The notes: a model not told the origin generated them from the sequence alone. A DNA stretch of 64,000 nucleotides from Paenibacillus sp. MAEPY2 (GCF_000499205.1 NZ_AWUK01000016.1:82361-146360); one strand, 5' to 3'; shown: positions 42,462 through 50,894, counted from the first letter of the stretch. Program-made: numbers and translations.

Positions 42462-44431
42462 AAGCTACCTCCTTTTAATATCTTCTGTATATTTGATTCT
42501 TCTATTTTACGTATATAAGCCAATATTACGGACGCTTCTAGTATTAAGATAAACAAGCCTCCAACAGCTACATAGTAAACTTCCTCCACATTTGTTATAA
42601 TACCAATGGCAACTGCTACAACAATACTGATTACAGTGCTGGTAATAGTCATCAAAAGGATCTTCTTATTTTTTTCCATGATGCTGTACCCCAAGATCTT
42701 TTTAATGGATAGTTCAATGGCATTGACTTCGTATTCCAATCGGATTATGGAATGGATAATAATCAGTTCAAGTATAAGCACTAATACACTAAGAATCACA
42801 TTCATATACAAAACCCTTTTCACAATATCCCATTGGTATTCGTATTTTTCCAGTACATTGGTTATACTACGAAATTGATCCGTCAGACCATACTCTTCAA
42901 TAAATGAATCAAACTCATTCTGAGATATTTTATACATAATGTCATGGTGATAGGTTGACTTAAAATCCTTCTCATTTATTGGATAGTTTGCAATATTCGC
43001 AACTGTATTGTTATAGATAATAATCGGGTTTTTAATAAGATCACTGCCGTTTAGGAAAAATTCATCAATAGTAATGATCTCAACATTATCCTCATAATAG
43101 ATAACGCCAAAGTCATACTGGTAAAAATCCCCTTCATATACCTTCACCCGATGGTTTAACCGGTCAATAAGATCTTTATCCTTAGACAAATCTTTAGGAA
43201 GAATAAAGTAGATATCCTTTTTCAAATCTGCACCTTTAAGCTCTTCAATTTGACCTAACAAATAATCAAATGCATTTTTATTCGCTAAAATTGTATCATC
43301 CTCTTGTGACTGAGTGATATTCACTAATGTGGTGGCATCAAATCTTTCAAAAAACCTTCTGTAAAAGGTTTCATACATTACCGAATCCTTTTCAACATTA
43401 CTATCATCGGTACTATCGCTATTCATAGTGGGCTTATAGCCTAAATTAGTGTAAAAGTAGCCAGAATGTTCTTCGAAAAATGCCCGTTGTTTATGAAATG
43501 TATATCCTTCAAAGATAGCTGCAATATTGCTGGAAATAATAAAGACTGTGAGAATGACTGTTATAAGTTTCATCCCATAATTCAAAGCCAATAGCTTTTT
43601 CGGGACTTTAACATTGGAGAAAACTTCTTTCAAATCATAGAAATAGAGATTAAAATAAAAGGCTGCGTTTATAACCAGCAATACAAAAAACATAGCTAAG
43701 GAAATCGAAAACTGAAAAAATACATTGCTATTATGGGACATTAGCAACAGTGATATAAGAAACACAACTCCAAAGACAACGGTATCTAATACAATGTTTT
43801 TCCAAATGATTTTGCTGATTCGTTCGCCTAATGATACTCGTATAAAGTTTTCTTTTTTCTGTAATATCACATCATAAAAAGACAGAAAAAGAATCACGGT
43901 ATCGATGAGCAACCAGATAAAGAAAGTATTCTTCGAGGACTCATTGTCAGGATATCCTTCGTTGGGATGATTTCCAGCATACTTGTCAATCAAATCTATT
44001 TTGAATTGTTTAACATTATCCTTGCTGCCAATGACATTATAATCATTTACATTTGCGATATTAGGAATATCTTTAAAATCAAAGAAATGCACCTGTGTTG
44101 TACCCAACAAAAGACTTTTATATTCCTTTTCAAATATTTTTAGATAGTCATTAATGTACTTTTCAACACCTTTACTCCCATAAATATTGATCTCTTTAAG
44201 TAATGTGCTGTTAACACTTGAAGTGAGTGCAAATACCTCAACGTCATTACGCTCTGCGGAATCTAGAATATCCTGAAACATCTCATCAGCAGTGGTGTTC
44301 TCTTGCAGATACATGGTTGTATTAGAAAACACAGCATTAAAATTATTTAAATAAAGCTGATGGCTTTCTCCTATGATGAGCAGTCCCATCATAATCACAA
44401 TAAAACTAACGATAAATTTAATGTTCTTCAA
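42458..44431 (-). CDS. Bacteriocin-associated ABC permease-like membrane protein, 657 aa
   Basis: It has an N-terminal membrane helix and a large extracellular region, a block of helices at residues 170-300 (FIWLLIDTVILFLSFYDV, VVFLISLLLMSHN), a second extracellular domain, and three C-terminal helices. Features such as QENTTADEMFQDIL and GSKGVEKYIND match the family of bacteriocin-associated integral membrane (putative immunity) proteins. The ATG at 44431 follows AAGGGGGG. It probably forms the export or removal channel with the adjacent ATPase, protecting against a bacteriocin or lantibiotic. Confidence 0.8.
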   Translation of the reverse strand: MKNIKFIVSFIVIMMGLLIIGESHQLYLNNFNAVFSNTTMYLQENTTADEMFQDILDSAERNDVEVFALTSSVNSTLLKEINIYGSKGVEKYINDYLKIFEKEYKSLLLGTTQVHFFDFKDIPNIANVNDYNVIGSKDNVKQFKIDLIDKYAGNHPNEGYPDNESSKNTFFIWLLIDTVILFLSFYDVILQKKENFIRVSLGERISKIIWKNIVLDTVVFGVVFLISLLLMSHNSNVFFQFSISLAMFFVLLVINAAFYFNLYFYDLKEVFSNVKVPKKLLALNYGMKLITVILTVFIISSNIAAIFEGYTFHKQRAFFEEHSGYFYTNLGYKPTMNSDSTDDSNVEKDSVMYETFYRRFFERFDATTLVNITQSQEDDTILANKNAFDYLLGQIEELKGADLKKDIYFILPKDLSKDKDLIDRLNHRVKVYEGDFYQYDFGVIYYEDNVEIITIDEFFLNGSDLIKNPIIIYNNTVANIANYPINEKDFKSTYHHDIMYKISQNEFDSFIEEYGLTDQFRSITNVLEKYEYQWDIVKRVLYMNVILSVLVLILELIIIHSIIRLEYEVNAIELSIKKILGYSIMEKNKKILLMTITSTVISIVVAVAIGIITNVEEVYYVAVGGLFILILEASVILAYIRKIEESNIQKILKGGSL

Positions 44432-44540
44432 TGAGTATCCCCCCTTATAAAGTAGACATAAATAAAAACTCCCCTCGTTTCAAACGAAATATCTTTCGTC
44501 ATTACAAGAAGAGTATAAAGTGTAATATTCAACTTTTTAT

Positions 44541-45749
44541 CTACTTTTCGGCGTGGTCTATCAACTTAAAGGTTGCAGAAACTTCTGCACCGCCATTTGA
44601 TGTATTATTTATAACAAGTTGTCCTCCGTGCTTTTCGCAAATAACTTTACAGATATTAAGTCCCAATCCAACATGCACTTTGTCGGGTTCTTTTTTATCG
44701 CGAAAAAATGGTTTAGTTGCACTTTGAAGAGCTTCTTGCGAAAAACCAACACCATCATCGGCAACTATAATTGTAAGCATTTCATCAGCTGCCTCACATG
44801 ATATTGAAATCCTTTGTTTTGTATATCGAATTGCATTCGAAAGCAGGTTTTCAAAGGCTTGTGTAACCAAATTTATATCGACATTTATATTTGAACAACT
44901 GCTTTTTGACTCAAACACTATATTTTGGTCTTTCCCCAAAATATTAGCAGTTTCTTGCAGTTGACTACTAAAATGATCAAAAGATATAGGGTAGGGGACA
45001 ACTTCGATTTCTTCTAATCTTTGTATAGAATTCATACTAGTTACGTGGCATTCAAGCCGTTGAATATGGTTGTTCATTGTCGTAATAGTTGAAAGAACTT
45101 TATCTTTTGAAATTTTATCCTCCGGAAGATATTTTATAAGAAAATCTGTATAGCCACGGAGGACCGTCAAAGGTGTTCTTAAATCATGAGAAAAGGCTGC
45201 ATTCAGTTTTTTTCGCTCTTCCATTGCTCTCCACATGATACGATTATTTTTATCCAAAGAGGAACGCATTTTTTCAAAGGCGTTGCAAAGCTTCCCCATT
45301 TCATCTTTAGTATCATACTCGATTTCAAAATCTAAATCATTGTTTGATATTTTTTCAGCCCCAGAAATCATTAATTCCATTGGCTTTTTCAACTTTAATT
45401 TATAGAAAAGCAACGGAACACCAACCAGAGAGCAAATAGCAAATATGGGGATTAAGACAAAGGGAAGTCCCTGATATATGATATACAAAAGCTTATCTGT
45501 GGGTGTAAAATATTCTGTCACATTTGTTGTGTCATAAGTTTTAATAACTTCACCGGACTCATCTATCTCAGAAGTATAAGGTACTACTCCTGAACGTAAA
45601 TATGACCATTGAAGATCCAGAGCTAGTCCTCCTGTGTACTCCAAGGTTTTAACAGACAGCAGGGTAGCAATTAATCCAAACCCAAGCATAAATATCATAA
45701 AACTGAAAGAAATCGGCATATTCTGAAATGCTTTTTTTATCTTACCCAT
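44541..45749 (-). CDS. Sensor histidine kinase
   Basis: The 402-residue kinase has two membrane helices (FMIFMLGFGLIATLL and LPFVLIPIFAICSLVGVPL) enclosing a short extracellular loop of about 60 residues. A HAMP segment follows (KPMELMISGAEKISNNDLDFE), then the H-box FSHDLRTPLT and the N-box FENLLSNAIRY. The G-boxes are DDGVGFSQ and GLGLNICKVI. It overlaps the response-regulator gene by 13 bases. Small-loop kinases of this type often sense peptide antibiotics, in line with the adjacent ABC genes. Confidence 0.9.
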   Translation of the reverse strand: MGKIKKAFQNMPISFSFMIFMLGFGLIATLLSVKTLEYTGGLALDLQWSYLRSGVVPYTSEIDESGEVIKTYDTTNVTEYFTPTDKLLYIIYQGLPFVLIPIFAICSLVGVPLLFYKLKLKKPMELMISGAEKISNNDLDFEIEYDTKDEMGKLCNAFEKMRSSLDKNNRIMWRAMEERKKLNAAFSHDLRTPLTVLRGYTDFLIKYLPEDKISKDKVLSTITTMNNHIQRLECHVTSMNSIQRLEEIEVVPYPISFDHFSSQLQETANILGKDQNIVFESKSSCSNINVDINLVTQAFENLLSNAIRYTKQRISISCEAADEMLTIIVADDGVGFSQEALQSATKPFFRDKKEPDKVHVGLGLNICKVICEKHGGQLVINNTSNGGAEVSATFKLIDHAEK

Positions 45750-46426
45750 TTATATCCCACTCCCCATACTGTTTCGATATAGGGCTTAGAACCAACAGCA
45801 GAGAGCTTTGCTCGAATCCTTCGAATATGCTCTGCAATTACAGAACTATCCCCCTCACTATCCCATCCCCAAAGACTCTCATAAATTCGTTCTTTATCAA
45901 AAACCTGACCGCTGTTCAATGAAAGGAATTCAATAATTTCAAATTCCTTTTTGGTTAGCGTAACTTTTTCACCCTGAAAGTGAACTTCCTTTGTTGTAAA
46001 GTTGATAACAAGCCTATCTTCAAATTTTGCTTTATCTTTATTCACTTGACGCTGATCCCGTCTTATATGTGCTGCGACCCGTGCTCCTAGCTCAACTATG
46101 CTGAAAGGTTTCACAATATAATCATCACCACCAACAGCAAAGCCGTTTATTTTGTCAGTATCCTCTGCTTTTGCTGTCAAAAACAGTATTGGACAAGAAA
46201 CAAATTCCCTGATTCTTTTGCAGACTTCAAGTCCATCAAAGTCAGGCATATTAATGTCAAGTAATATCAACTCTGGCTGTTTTTCTGCTTGTTTGATAGC
46301 TTCAGTTCCGTTTTTTGCTGTTAGCGTCAAATAATCATTTATATCAAAATAGTCTTTTAGCAAATCGACTACATCTGGTTCATCATCAACGATTAAAATT
46401 GTATTTTTCAACTTTTTATCCTCCAA
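45737..46426 (-). CDS. OmpR-family response regulator
   Basis: A 229-residue regulator with a receiver domain (ILIVDDEPD; phosphoacceptor in LILLDINMP; TAKAEDTDKINGFAVGGDDYIVKPF) and a C-terminal winged helix (VTLTKKEFEIIEFLSLNSGQ, RRIRAKL, ETVWGVGYKW). It is the first gene of the regulatory pair and likely controls the downstream ABC genes, about 110 bp after the kinase stop. Confidence 0.92.
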   Translation of the reverse strand: MEDKKLKNTILIVDDEPDVVDLLKDYFDINDYLTLTAKNGTEAIKQAEKQPELILLDINMPDFDGLEVCKRIREFVSCPILFLTAKAEDTDKINGFAVGGDDYIVKPFSIVELGARVAAHIRRDQRQVNKDKAKFEDRLVINFTTKEVHFQGEKVTLTKKEFEIIEFLSLNSGQVFDKERIYESLWGWDSEGDSSVIAEHIRRIRAKLSAVGSKPYIETVWGVGYKWVR

Positions 46427-46492
46427 TCCTATGGACCAATTTTATCAATTAATTATCTATTTTTTATCAAAAATTCTAAGAAATTATACAAA

Positions 46493-46530
46493 GGGGTTCA
46501 GTCCCGAAATTGCGGATTTACAACGCTAAA
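46493..46530 (+). repeat. Lone Tn1546-like terminal repeat (remnant)
   Basis: It begins GGGGTTCAGTC and ends TGCGGATTTACAACGCTAAA. The last part is the same as my recollection of the Tn1546-type end and clearly differs from the ends of the surrounding element. No partner copy is seen in the window. Confidence 0.55.
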
Positions 46531-46686
46531 CTATTTATGGTTAAAAGTGGATGGTTTAACAACGATAATACATTTGAGACCTTCTGGTTCAGGCGTTCTT
46601 ATTGCGGTATTTGTTGCAAAAGGAATCGCATAAGGCTGCTAATAACACCACCAAAATCGCTCATATAAGCAAACTGAAATTTTTTC

Positions 46687-46713
46687 CCACCTAATCGTAG
46701 GTGGGTTTTTTTG
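46687..46713 (+). terminator. Terminator between the regulator region and the 100-aa gene
   Basis: CCCACCTA/TAGGTGGG perfect arms with seven T on the plus strand. Confidence 0.75.
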
Positions 46714-46803
46714 TGTTTTTCTTTGACTATTTATCTAATTTGTTTTAGATTTTTTGTGAGGCGAGAGCAATATTTTGTTAAGATAACAGAGAGGTGAATA
46801 CAT

Positions 46804-47106
46804 ATGAGTGAACAAACACAAGGAACCAGAAAAGGTATTAATCCAATTCTTCTCACTGTGCTATTGGTAGTTGCATCGATTGTAATATTAATGGTGGGAA
46901 GGCAATTCCCTAATTCGAATTTGTGGGTGTGGATCATTCTATATTTAATAATCGATATAGGATTTATAGTATCAATGATATTAGGAATTAAAACGAAAGA
47001 TAAACCTTTAATGGTATTTAGTATTCTTTCTAATACGGTTTTCTTTATCCTACTATCAATATGGATTTTCTTATTGGCTTTAGCTAACGGAATATCAGAA
47101 CCTTAA
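46804..47106 (+). CDS. Three-TM small membrane protein, 100 aa
   Basis: It has three hydrophobic helices (PILLTVLLVVASIVILMVG; WVWIILYLIIDIGFIVSMIL; LSNTVFFILLSIWIFLLAL) after a polar N-terminus. The ATG at 46804 follows AGAGAGGTG. It lies on the plus strand between the two-component system and the lysozyme, inside the transposon. Its original terminator is now split by the IS3-family element. It might be an immunity or holin-like partner of the lysozyme; neither is proven. Confidence 0.7.
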   Translation: MSEQTQGTRKGINPILLTVLLVVASIVILMVGRQFPNSNLWVWIILYLIIDIGFIVSMILGIKTKDKPLMVFSILSNTVFFILLSIWIFLLALANGISEP

Positions 47107-47159
47107 ACAAAAAGAAAGTCCCCAAATGATCTAACCCATTAAAGTTAGACAAATATTAT

Positions 47160-47970
47160 TTATGCAACTTTTAAGACTTGAGTTCGGTACTCTACCGGAC
47201 TCAGGTCTTTTAATTTTGCCTTCATTCGTTTGTGATTGTAATAGTAAATATAGTCCGCTAATTCCCGTTCAAAAGTGTTCAATACTGTCAAATTCCTGTA
47301 GATAAAGGAGTTCAGACTTTAATAAGCCAAAGAAATTTTCCATAACTGCGTTATCCAAACAGTTATCCTTTCGAGACATGCTCTGTGTAATTTGATGCTA
47401 TTCTAATGTTTTTTGATACTGTTTCATTTGATAATGCCAACCTTGATCTGAATGCAGAGTTACTTGGTCTCCTGGATGAAGATGTTCAATCGCTTGGTCT
47501 AACATATCGCCCACCAATTTGTAAACCGGACGTTTCATGACGGTATACGCTATTATTTCGCCATTACACAAATCCAGTACTGGAGAGAGGTAACGTTTCT
47601 CACCAAATAGGTGGAATTCTGTAACATTAGTTACCCATTTTTGATTCATTTTCTCGGCAGAGAAATCGCGATTTAAAACGTTCGGAGCGATTTTGCCTAC
47701 ATTTCCTTTATAAGAACGGTACTTCTTCATGCGTACCAAGCATTTTAAACCGATTTCATTCATTAACCGATTGATGGTTTTGGGATCGTGTTGAAACCCT
47801 CTTTTTTTTAGCTCTTTCGTGATACGACGATACCCATAACGACCTTTATATTCATGATAGATCTCGTTGATAGCTTCTTTTAATTTCTCATATTTTTCAG
47901 GTTGATTTACCCGTTTTTCCCAATAATAATACGTGCTGCGTGGAATGTCAGCGACTTCAACTAAATCCAC
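47160..47970 (-). pseudogene. IS3-family transposase OrfB, broken
   Basis: It contains the DDE integrase domain of the IS150 group: YGYRRITKELKKRG, then NQKWVTNVTEF and LHSDQGWHYQ, and [22 protein letters not shown] [18 protein letters not shown] stop interrupts it after YQKTLE (about 47400). A one-base insertion in a T-run (47272-47275) shifts the frame after IEHF before [16 protein letters not shown]. The first catalytic Asp is in a WVTNVTEF context where W-x-TDVT-EF is usual (Asp replaced by Asn). Confidence 0.8.
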
Positions 47971-47999
47971 TACCTCATACTCATCCTTTAGTTCGAAAA

Positions 48000-48513
48000 T
48001 TACTTGCGCTTTGATTTTGTTTGTAATTTTTCCTGCATTTGAACTAAAGCATTGAACTTTTTTAAGTAGGCATTCTCCATTCGTAATCGTTCGTTTTCTG
48101 CCTGTAAGGCCTCTAATGATCCCTCTACTGGTTGAATAGATTTCTTTGTCTCTTTTTTCATGGATGGACGCCCCTTTTTCTTCGATTTAAGGGCATCTAA
48201 TCCTTCCGTTTCAAGTTTCAGCTTCCAATCCAAAATAGTACTAGGTGCTGAAATATTGAAAATGGCTGCTGTTTCATACAGAGACGTCCCTTGTTCGTTC
48301 ATATAATTAAGTACGTCTAGTTTAAACTGAACTGTATAGTTTGTATAGCTTTTAATAAGCCCTTCCTCACCATTATAATGATACTGTAGAACCCATTTTT
48401 TAATGAGATTATGCGAAAATTCCATATATTTTACCGAGGGACTTATAACCTCCCTCATTATTTAAATATCTTTGAACAATTTCTAATTTCTTTTCGAATG
48501 TAAATTTGTACAT
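48000..48513 (-). pseudogene. IS3-family transposase OrfA, frameshifted
   Basis: The natural start is ATG 48513 (MYKFTFEKKLEIVQRYL, GGYKSLGKIYGI). A one-base T insertion near 48420 shifts the frame before HNLIKKWV. The rest (SVQFKLDVLNYM-like VQFKLDVLNYMNEQG, then a leucine-zipper-like coiled coil LEALQAENERLRMENAYLKK) is intact. With both ORFs broken the element cannot move on its own. Confidence 0.8.
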
Positions 48514-48671
48514 AAAAACACCCCGCAAATGTTAGTTTGGTGTCTAACATTCACGGGGCAGTTTCAAAATGGGGGCTTTTTTTTTGTTTATAGGTGGTTT
48601 ATATCTCACAAGCATCTCCACTTATAGGAATCTAAGCAGTATATACGATTTTAAAAAAAGGAGGGGGAAAT

Positions 48672-49405
48672 ATGAGGGGAAATATGAAAATCTCACAATC
48701 AGGCATTGAACTCATTAAAAGTTTTGAAGGATTTTCTTCCAAAGCATACGATGATCTACAACCGAAGGTGACAATTACTAAAGAAAATCAAGTCAAAGGA
48801 CATTAACTATTGGCTATGGTCATACCAGGAATGTGAAGGTTGGACAAACAGTTACAAAAGAGAAAGCCGAAAAATTACTATTGGCGGATCTTGTTGAATT
48901 TGAAAGGGAAGTTAACTCTTATGTGAAGCAAAGCATTACACAATCTATGTATGAAGCCCTCGTATCCTTCACTTTTAATGTGGGAGCTGATAATTTTTCC
49001 AAGTCTGCTCTCTTAAAATACCTTAATAAAGGGGATTACGAAAAAGCTTATCAAGAGCTTCCTTTATGGAATAAGTCAAAGGGTATCGTGCTTAGAGGAT
49101 TAATTAACCGAAGACTAAAAGAAGCCAACTTGTTTAAAATGGATGGATTAAATGTAAGTGCTAATAAGGGGCAATCGGAAACAGGAAAAACTACATCAAA
49201 AATCAAGAGTGTTGGTCAGATTATTGTAGACGGAGTGAAAAACTACACTTACATTTATGAGAAAACTTCTGATACATCTAAACAATTAGGGAAAGCGAAT
49301 AAAGGAGATCAGTTCGATATAGCTGGCTCTGTTACTGGTTGGTATGAAATCATATACGAAGGAGAACGGGCTTATATTAAGTCTAAATATTGTAGCAAAG
49401 TATAA
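48672..49405 (+). pseudogene. GH24-type lysozyme with C-terminal SH3 domain, frameshifted
   Basis: The first part (KISQSGIELIKSFEGFSSKA) contains the catalytic Glu of phage-type lysozymes. After VTITKENQVKG a single missing base (likely GGG reduced to GG near 48799) produces a TAA. The continuation in the next frame (LTIGYGHT, VGQTVTKEKAEKLL) restores the active-site region. Residues from about 175 onward form a bacterial SH3 domain (GDQFDIAGSVTGWYEIIYEG). No signal peptide is present. The ATG at 48672 follows AAAAAGGAGGGGG. As read, it makes only 42 residues unless frameshifted or mis-sequenced. Confidence 0.8.
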
Positions 49406-49433
49406 AAAGAGCTGTCCTTTAAGACAGTTCTTT

Positions 49434-49622
49434 TTATACTTTTTTCTTCGCTTCGTACTCCTTTACTAATTTATAAAAAGTAGTTTTTGGTATTTTAAGA
49501 ATGTCCCTATAAAGGTTGGATTTCCATTCTTTATATAGTTGTTTGAAGTTGTTTGGTAATTTGGTTCTTGGGCATTTGCTTAGCGTATGTTTTACGCTTT
49601 TTGTTGGTAGGACCCCTCTCAT
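49434..49622 (-). CDS. Chimeric ORF: interrupted gene's start fused to a resolvase C-terminal fragment
   Basis: The ATG at 49622 and its ACAGGAGCG ribosome site belong to the gene split by the transposon. The frame then passes through the terminal repeat (about 15 residues) into a piece resembling the C-terminal helix-turn-helix of serine resolvases (FKQLYKEWKS, IPKTTFYKLVKEYEAKKK). No recombinase catalytic domain is present. It is probably translated as a 62-residue by-product of the insertion. The resolvase assignment rests on the short tail only. Confidence 0.5.
   Translation of the reverse strand: MRGVLPTKSVKHTLSKCPRTKLPNNFKQLYKEWKSNLYRDILKIPKTTFYKLVKEYEAKKKV
49579..49616 (-). repeat. 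Right terminal inverted repeat of the Tn3-family element
   Basis: Read on the minus strand it begins GGGGTCCTACCAAC and ends CATACGCTAAG, matching the left repeat at 35 of 38 positions. Confidence 0.9.
49617..49621. repeat. Right 5-bp target-site duplication (TCTCA)
   Basis: Matches the TCTCA at 38181-38185. Confidence 0.85.
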
Positions 49623-49643
49623 TAATAGTACGCTCCTGTTGTT

Positions 49644-49862
49644 TCAAACTAAGTACGTTGGTGAACATGGTTTAATTTCTACTTCTTGAAGATCGTAGTT
49701 CTGAACTGTTCTCCGATCCTGGTTATAAAGAATTAATCTTTGATCAACATTAGAGATAATATTTCCGTAGAATGGTTGGCTACTCCCCAGAGGACGTATA
49801 CAAAGCAAATTGCCTTGTTTTATCCAGATTTCAATCATTCCTTCGCTGACCTCAAGATTCAT
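49644..49862 (-). CDS. Small beta-barrel-like protein, 72 aa
   Basis: The start is set at ATG 49862 (AAAGAGGCG upstream), because a 20-bp palindrome and promoter at about 49885-49936 lie inside the longer frame up to 49982. The protein is rich in beta-strand-like segments (MIEIWIKQGNLLCI, PFYGNIISNVDQRLILYN), loosely like YolD or Sm-type small barrels. No family is certain. Before the transposon arrived it was the gene directly ahead of the interrupted 64-aa gene (21 bases apart). Confidence 0.55.
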   Translation of the reverse strand: MNLEVSEGMIEIWIKQGNLLCIRPLGSSQPFYGNIISNVDQRLILYNQDRRTVQNYDLQEVEIKPCSPTYLV

Positions 49863-49916
49863 CAAAATAAACGCCTCTTTCATAAGAACAAATGGTGTAA
49901 TCCACAACGCACATAA

Positions 49917-49936
49917 TTGTACACCATGATTTACAT
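49917..49936. promoter_or_regulatory. Palindromic operator, copy 3
   Basis: TTGTACACCATGATTTACAT. On the minus strand it is followed by TGTACA-18-TACACC with a GTGCGT...GGATTACA segment also present at the 11,872 promoter. It drives the 72-aa gene. Confidence 0.6.
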
Positions 49937-49948
49937 TTTGGAAAGGTT

Positions 49949-50257
49949 TTATTGATTTCCTCTTACTGTACCTAACAGACACAGGGCTTCTTCAATAGCT
50001 CCGGTAGCGCCTCTACCATCATGAAACCCCAATAGTTTGTTGTACTCTTTTGCTAGATCTTTTGCCTTCCACATAGACACATGTTGCAGTGCCCCCTTCA
50101 AAATGATAATTACATCACTCTTCCGGATTAGAGGCTCGAGTTGCTTCTCAACCTTTCGCTTACAGAGACCGTGGTGATGATTCACATCAAGCCCATATTT
50201 TTTTCCAATCTGTTTAAATGTTTCTGTCTGAGTACCGCCGATAATAGCCAGTTTCAT
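49949..50257 (-). CDS. DUF2325-family protein, 102 aa
   Basis: The Rossmann-like small protein starts KLAIIGGTQTETF, has a central HHHG (VNHHHGLCKRKVE), SDVIIILKGALQHVSMW, and ends in a Gly-rich turn (GFHDGRGATG). This matches the DUF2325 family found in Firmicutes and plasmids, whose function is unknown. The start is ATG 50257 after TGGAGG; the promoter TTGTCA-16-TATGAT lies about 30-60 bp upstream, so it is independent of the 166-aa gene. Confidence 0.75.
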   Translation of the reverse strand: MKLAIIGGTQTETFKQIGKKYGLDVNHHHGLCKRKVEKQLEPLIRKSDVIIILKGALQHVSMWKAKDLAKEYNKLLGFHDGRGATGAIEEALCLLGTVRGNQ

Positions 50258-50336
50258 ATTCGAAAACCTCCATTTTTTTAGATATGTCAAATCATAACCT
50301 GGAAGAGAACAATGACAAGTTCAACAATCTAACGTT

Positions 50337-50368
50337 AAAAAACCGACCCTCAGATAGGGTCGGTTTTT
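50337..50368 (-). terminator. Terminator after the 166-aa gene
   Basis: CCGACCCT/AGGGTCGG hairpin followed by TTTTTT on the minus strand, directly after the stop at 50373. Confidence 0.8.
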
Positions 50369-50372
50369 AGTA

Positions 50373-50873
50373 TCAGGATTCTGTGGCTGAATCGACAAAG
50401 TCGATCTCAATGTCATCGGGGTCAAAGTTAGCGCATAACTTTTTGAAAAACTCCTGTACAGTCATCGCTTCTGGATCAATCTCACCCTCCGGATAGAGAA
50501 AACATTTGTCCCCCTTTTTTTGAATCCACCATATGGCTGGTTTTGGGTGAATAACTTTAAATGATATCGGTTGATCACTTAGGCCCATAGTCATCGTCGT
50601 ATACTCAAGTCGGCTGTATTTCTCAATACCAAGAACTTTAATGATTGCATTACGCTGGCCTATCCCTTCTAAGAGTCCAAGTGCTAACTCTTTAGACACC
50701 CCACTTTTCATATGTGACAATGTACTTTTATACTCCTGTAGGGTTGCAGCTTTTTTATAATCAAACAAGATATCTGAGATACTGTATTCAACTAACTGGT
50801 CCTTGACCTGGTATGAAAATCGGCTTTGAAGGGAGATCCCCTTTTGAATAACGAGTTTCACGAGCTTATCCAC
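50373..50873 (-). CDS. Hypothetical protein, 166 aa
   Basis: A soluble protein with an acidic C-terminus (NFDPDDIEIDFVDS). The start is GTG 50873 with AAGGGG ten bases ahead. A copy of the 20-bp palindrome begins 22 bp upstream of the start and likely overlaps its promoter, so it probably belongs to that regulon. No domain is recognised. Confidence 0.65.
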   Translation of the reverse strand: MDKLVKLVIQKGISLQSRFSYQVKDQLVEYSISDILFDYKKAATLQEYKSTLSHMKSGVSKELALGLLEGIGQRNAIIKVLGIEKYSRLEYTTMTMGLSDQPISFKVIHPKPAIWWIQKKGDKCFLYPEGEIDPEAMTVQEFFKKLCANFDPDDIEIDFVDSATES

Positions 50874-50894
50874 TGTACAACAACCCCTTATAAA

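Larger units (their letters stand above)
46427..46803. other. Non-coding region with a lone Tn3-type end
   Basis: It contains a 38-bp Tn3-like end at 46493-46530 pointing into the region, and a terminator at 46687-46713. No gene with a ribosome site is seen; one short plus-strand frame ending about 46632 is probably a remnant. Confidence 0.5.
47127..48566 (-). mobile_element. Decayed IS3-family (IS150-group) insertion sequence
   Basis: This 1440-bp element has imperfect ends (TGATCTAACCC...GTTAGACA at left; TGAAACTGCCCCG...GTTAGACA at right, inverted) and a 3-bp AAA duplication (47124-47126 and 48567-48569). It landed in the loop of a terminator: the flanks AAAGTCCCC and GGGGGCTTTTTTTT join into one hairpin once the element is removed. 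Its two transposase genes are both broken. Confidence 0.8.
38186..49616. mobile_element. Tn3-family transposon, 11.4 kb, with bacteriocin-immunity-like cargo
   Basis: The ends are 38-bp inverted repeats starting GGGGTCC and finishing ACATACGCTAAG (38186-38223 and 49579-49616, 35 of 38 bases identical). They are bordered by a 5-bp direct repeat TCTCA. The TnpA gene ends about 60 bp inside the left repeat. Cargo: a 151-aa protein, an ABC transporter (ATPase plus permease), a histidine kinase and response regulator, a small membrane protein, a lysozyme, and a nested decayed IS3-family element. No intact resolvase is seen; only a C-terminal fragment remains at the right end. The unit could therefore be slow to resolve cointegrates or need a resolvase in trans. 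Confidence 0.9.

Noticed and set aside
46537..46668. 43-codon Cys-containing plus-strand frame next to the lone Tn end, considered as a bacteriocin precursor
   Set aside because: No ribosome site, no leader motif, and it starts right at the edge of a transposon end, so it is probably a remnant.
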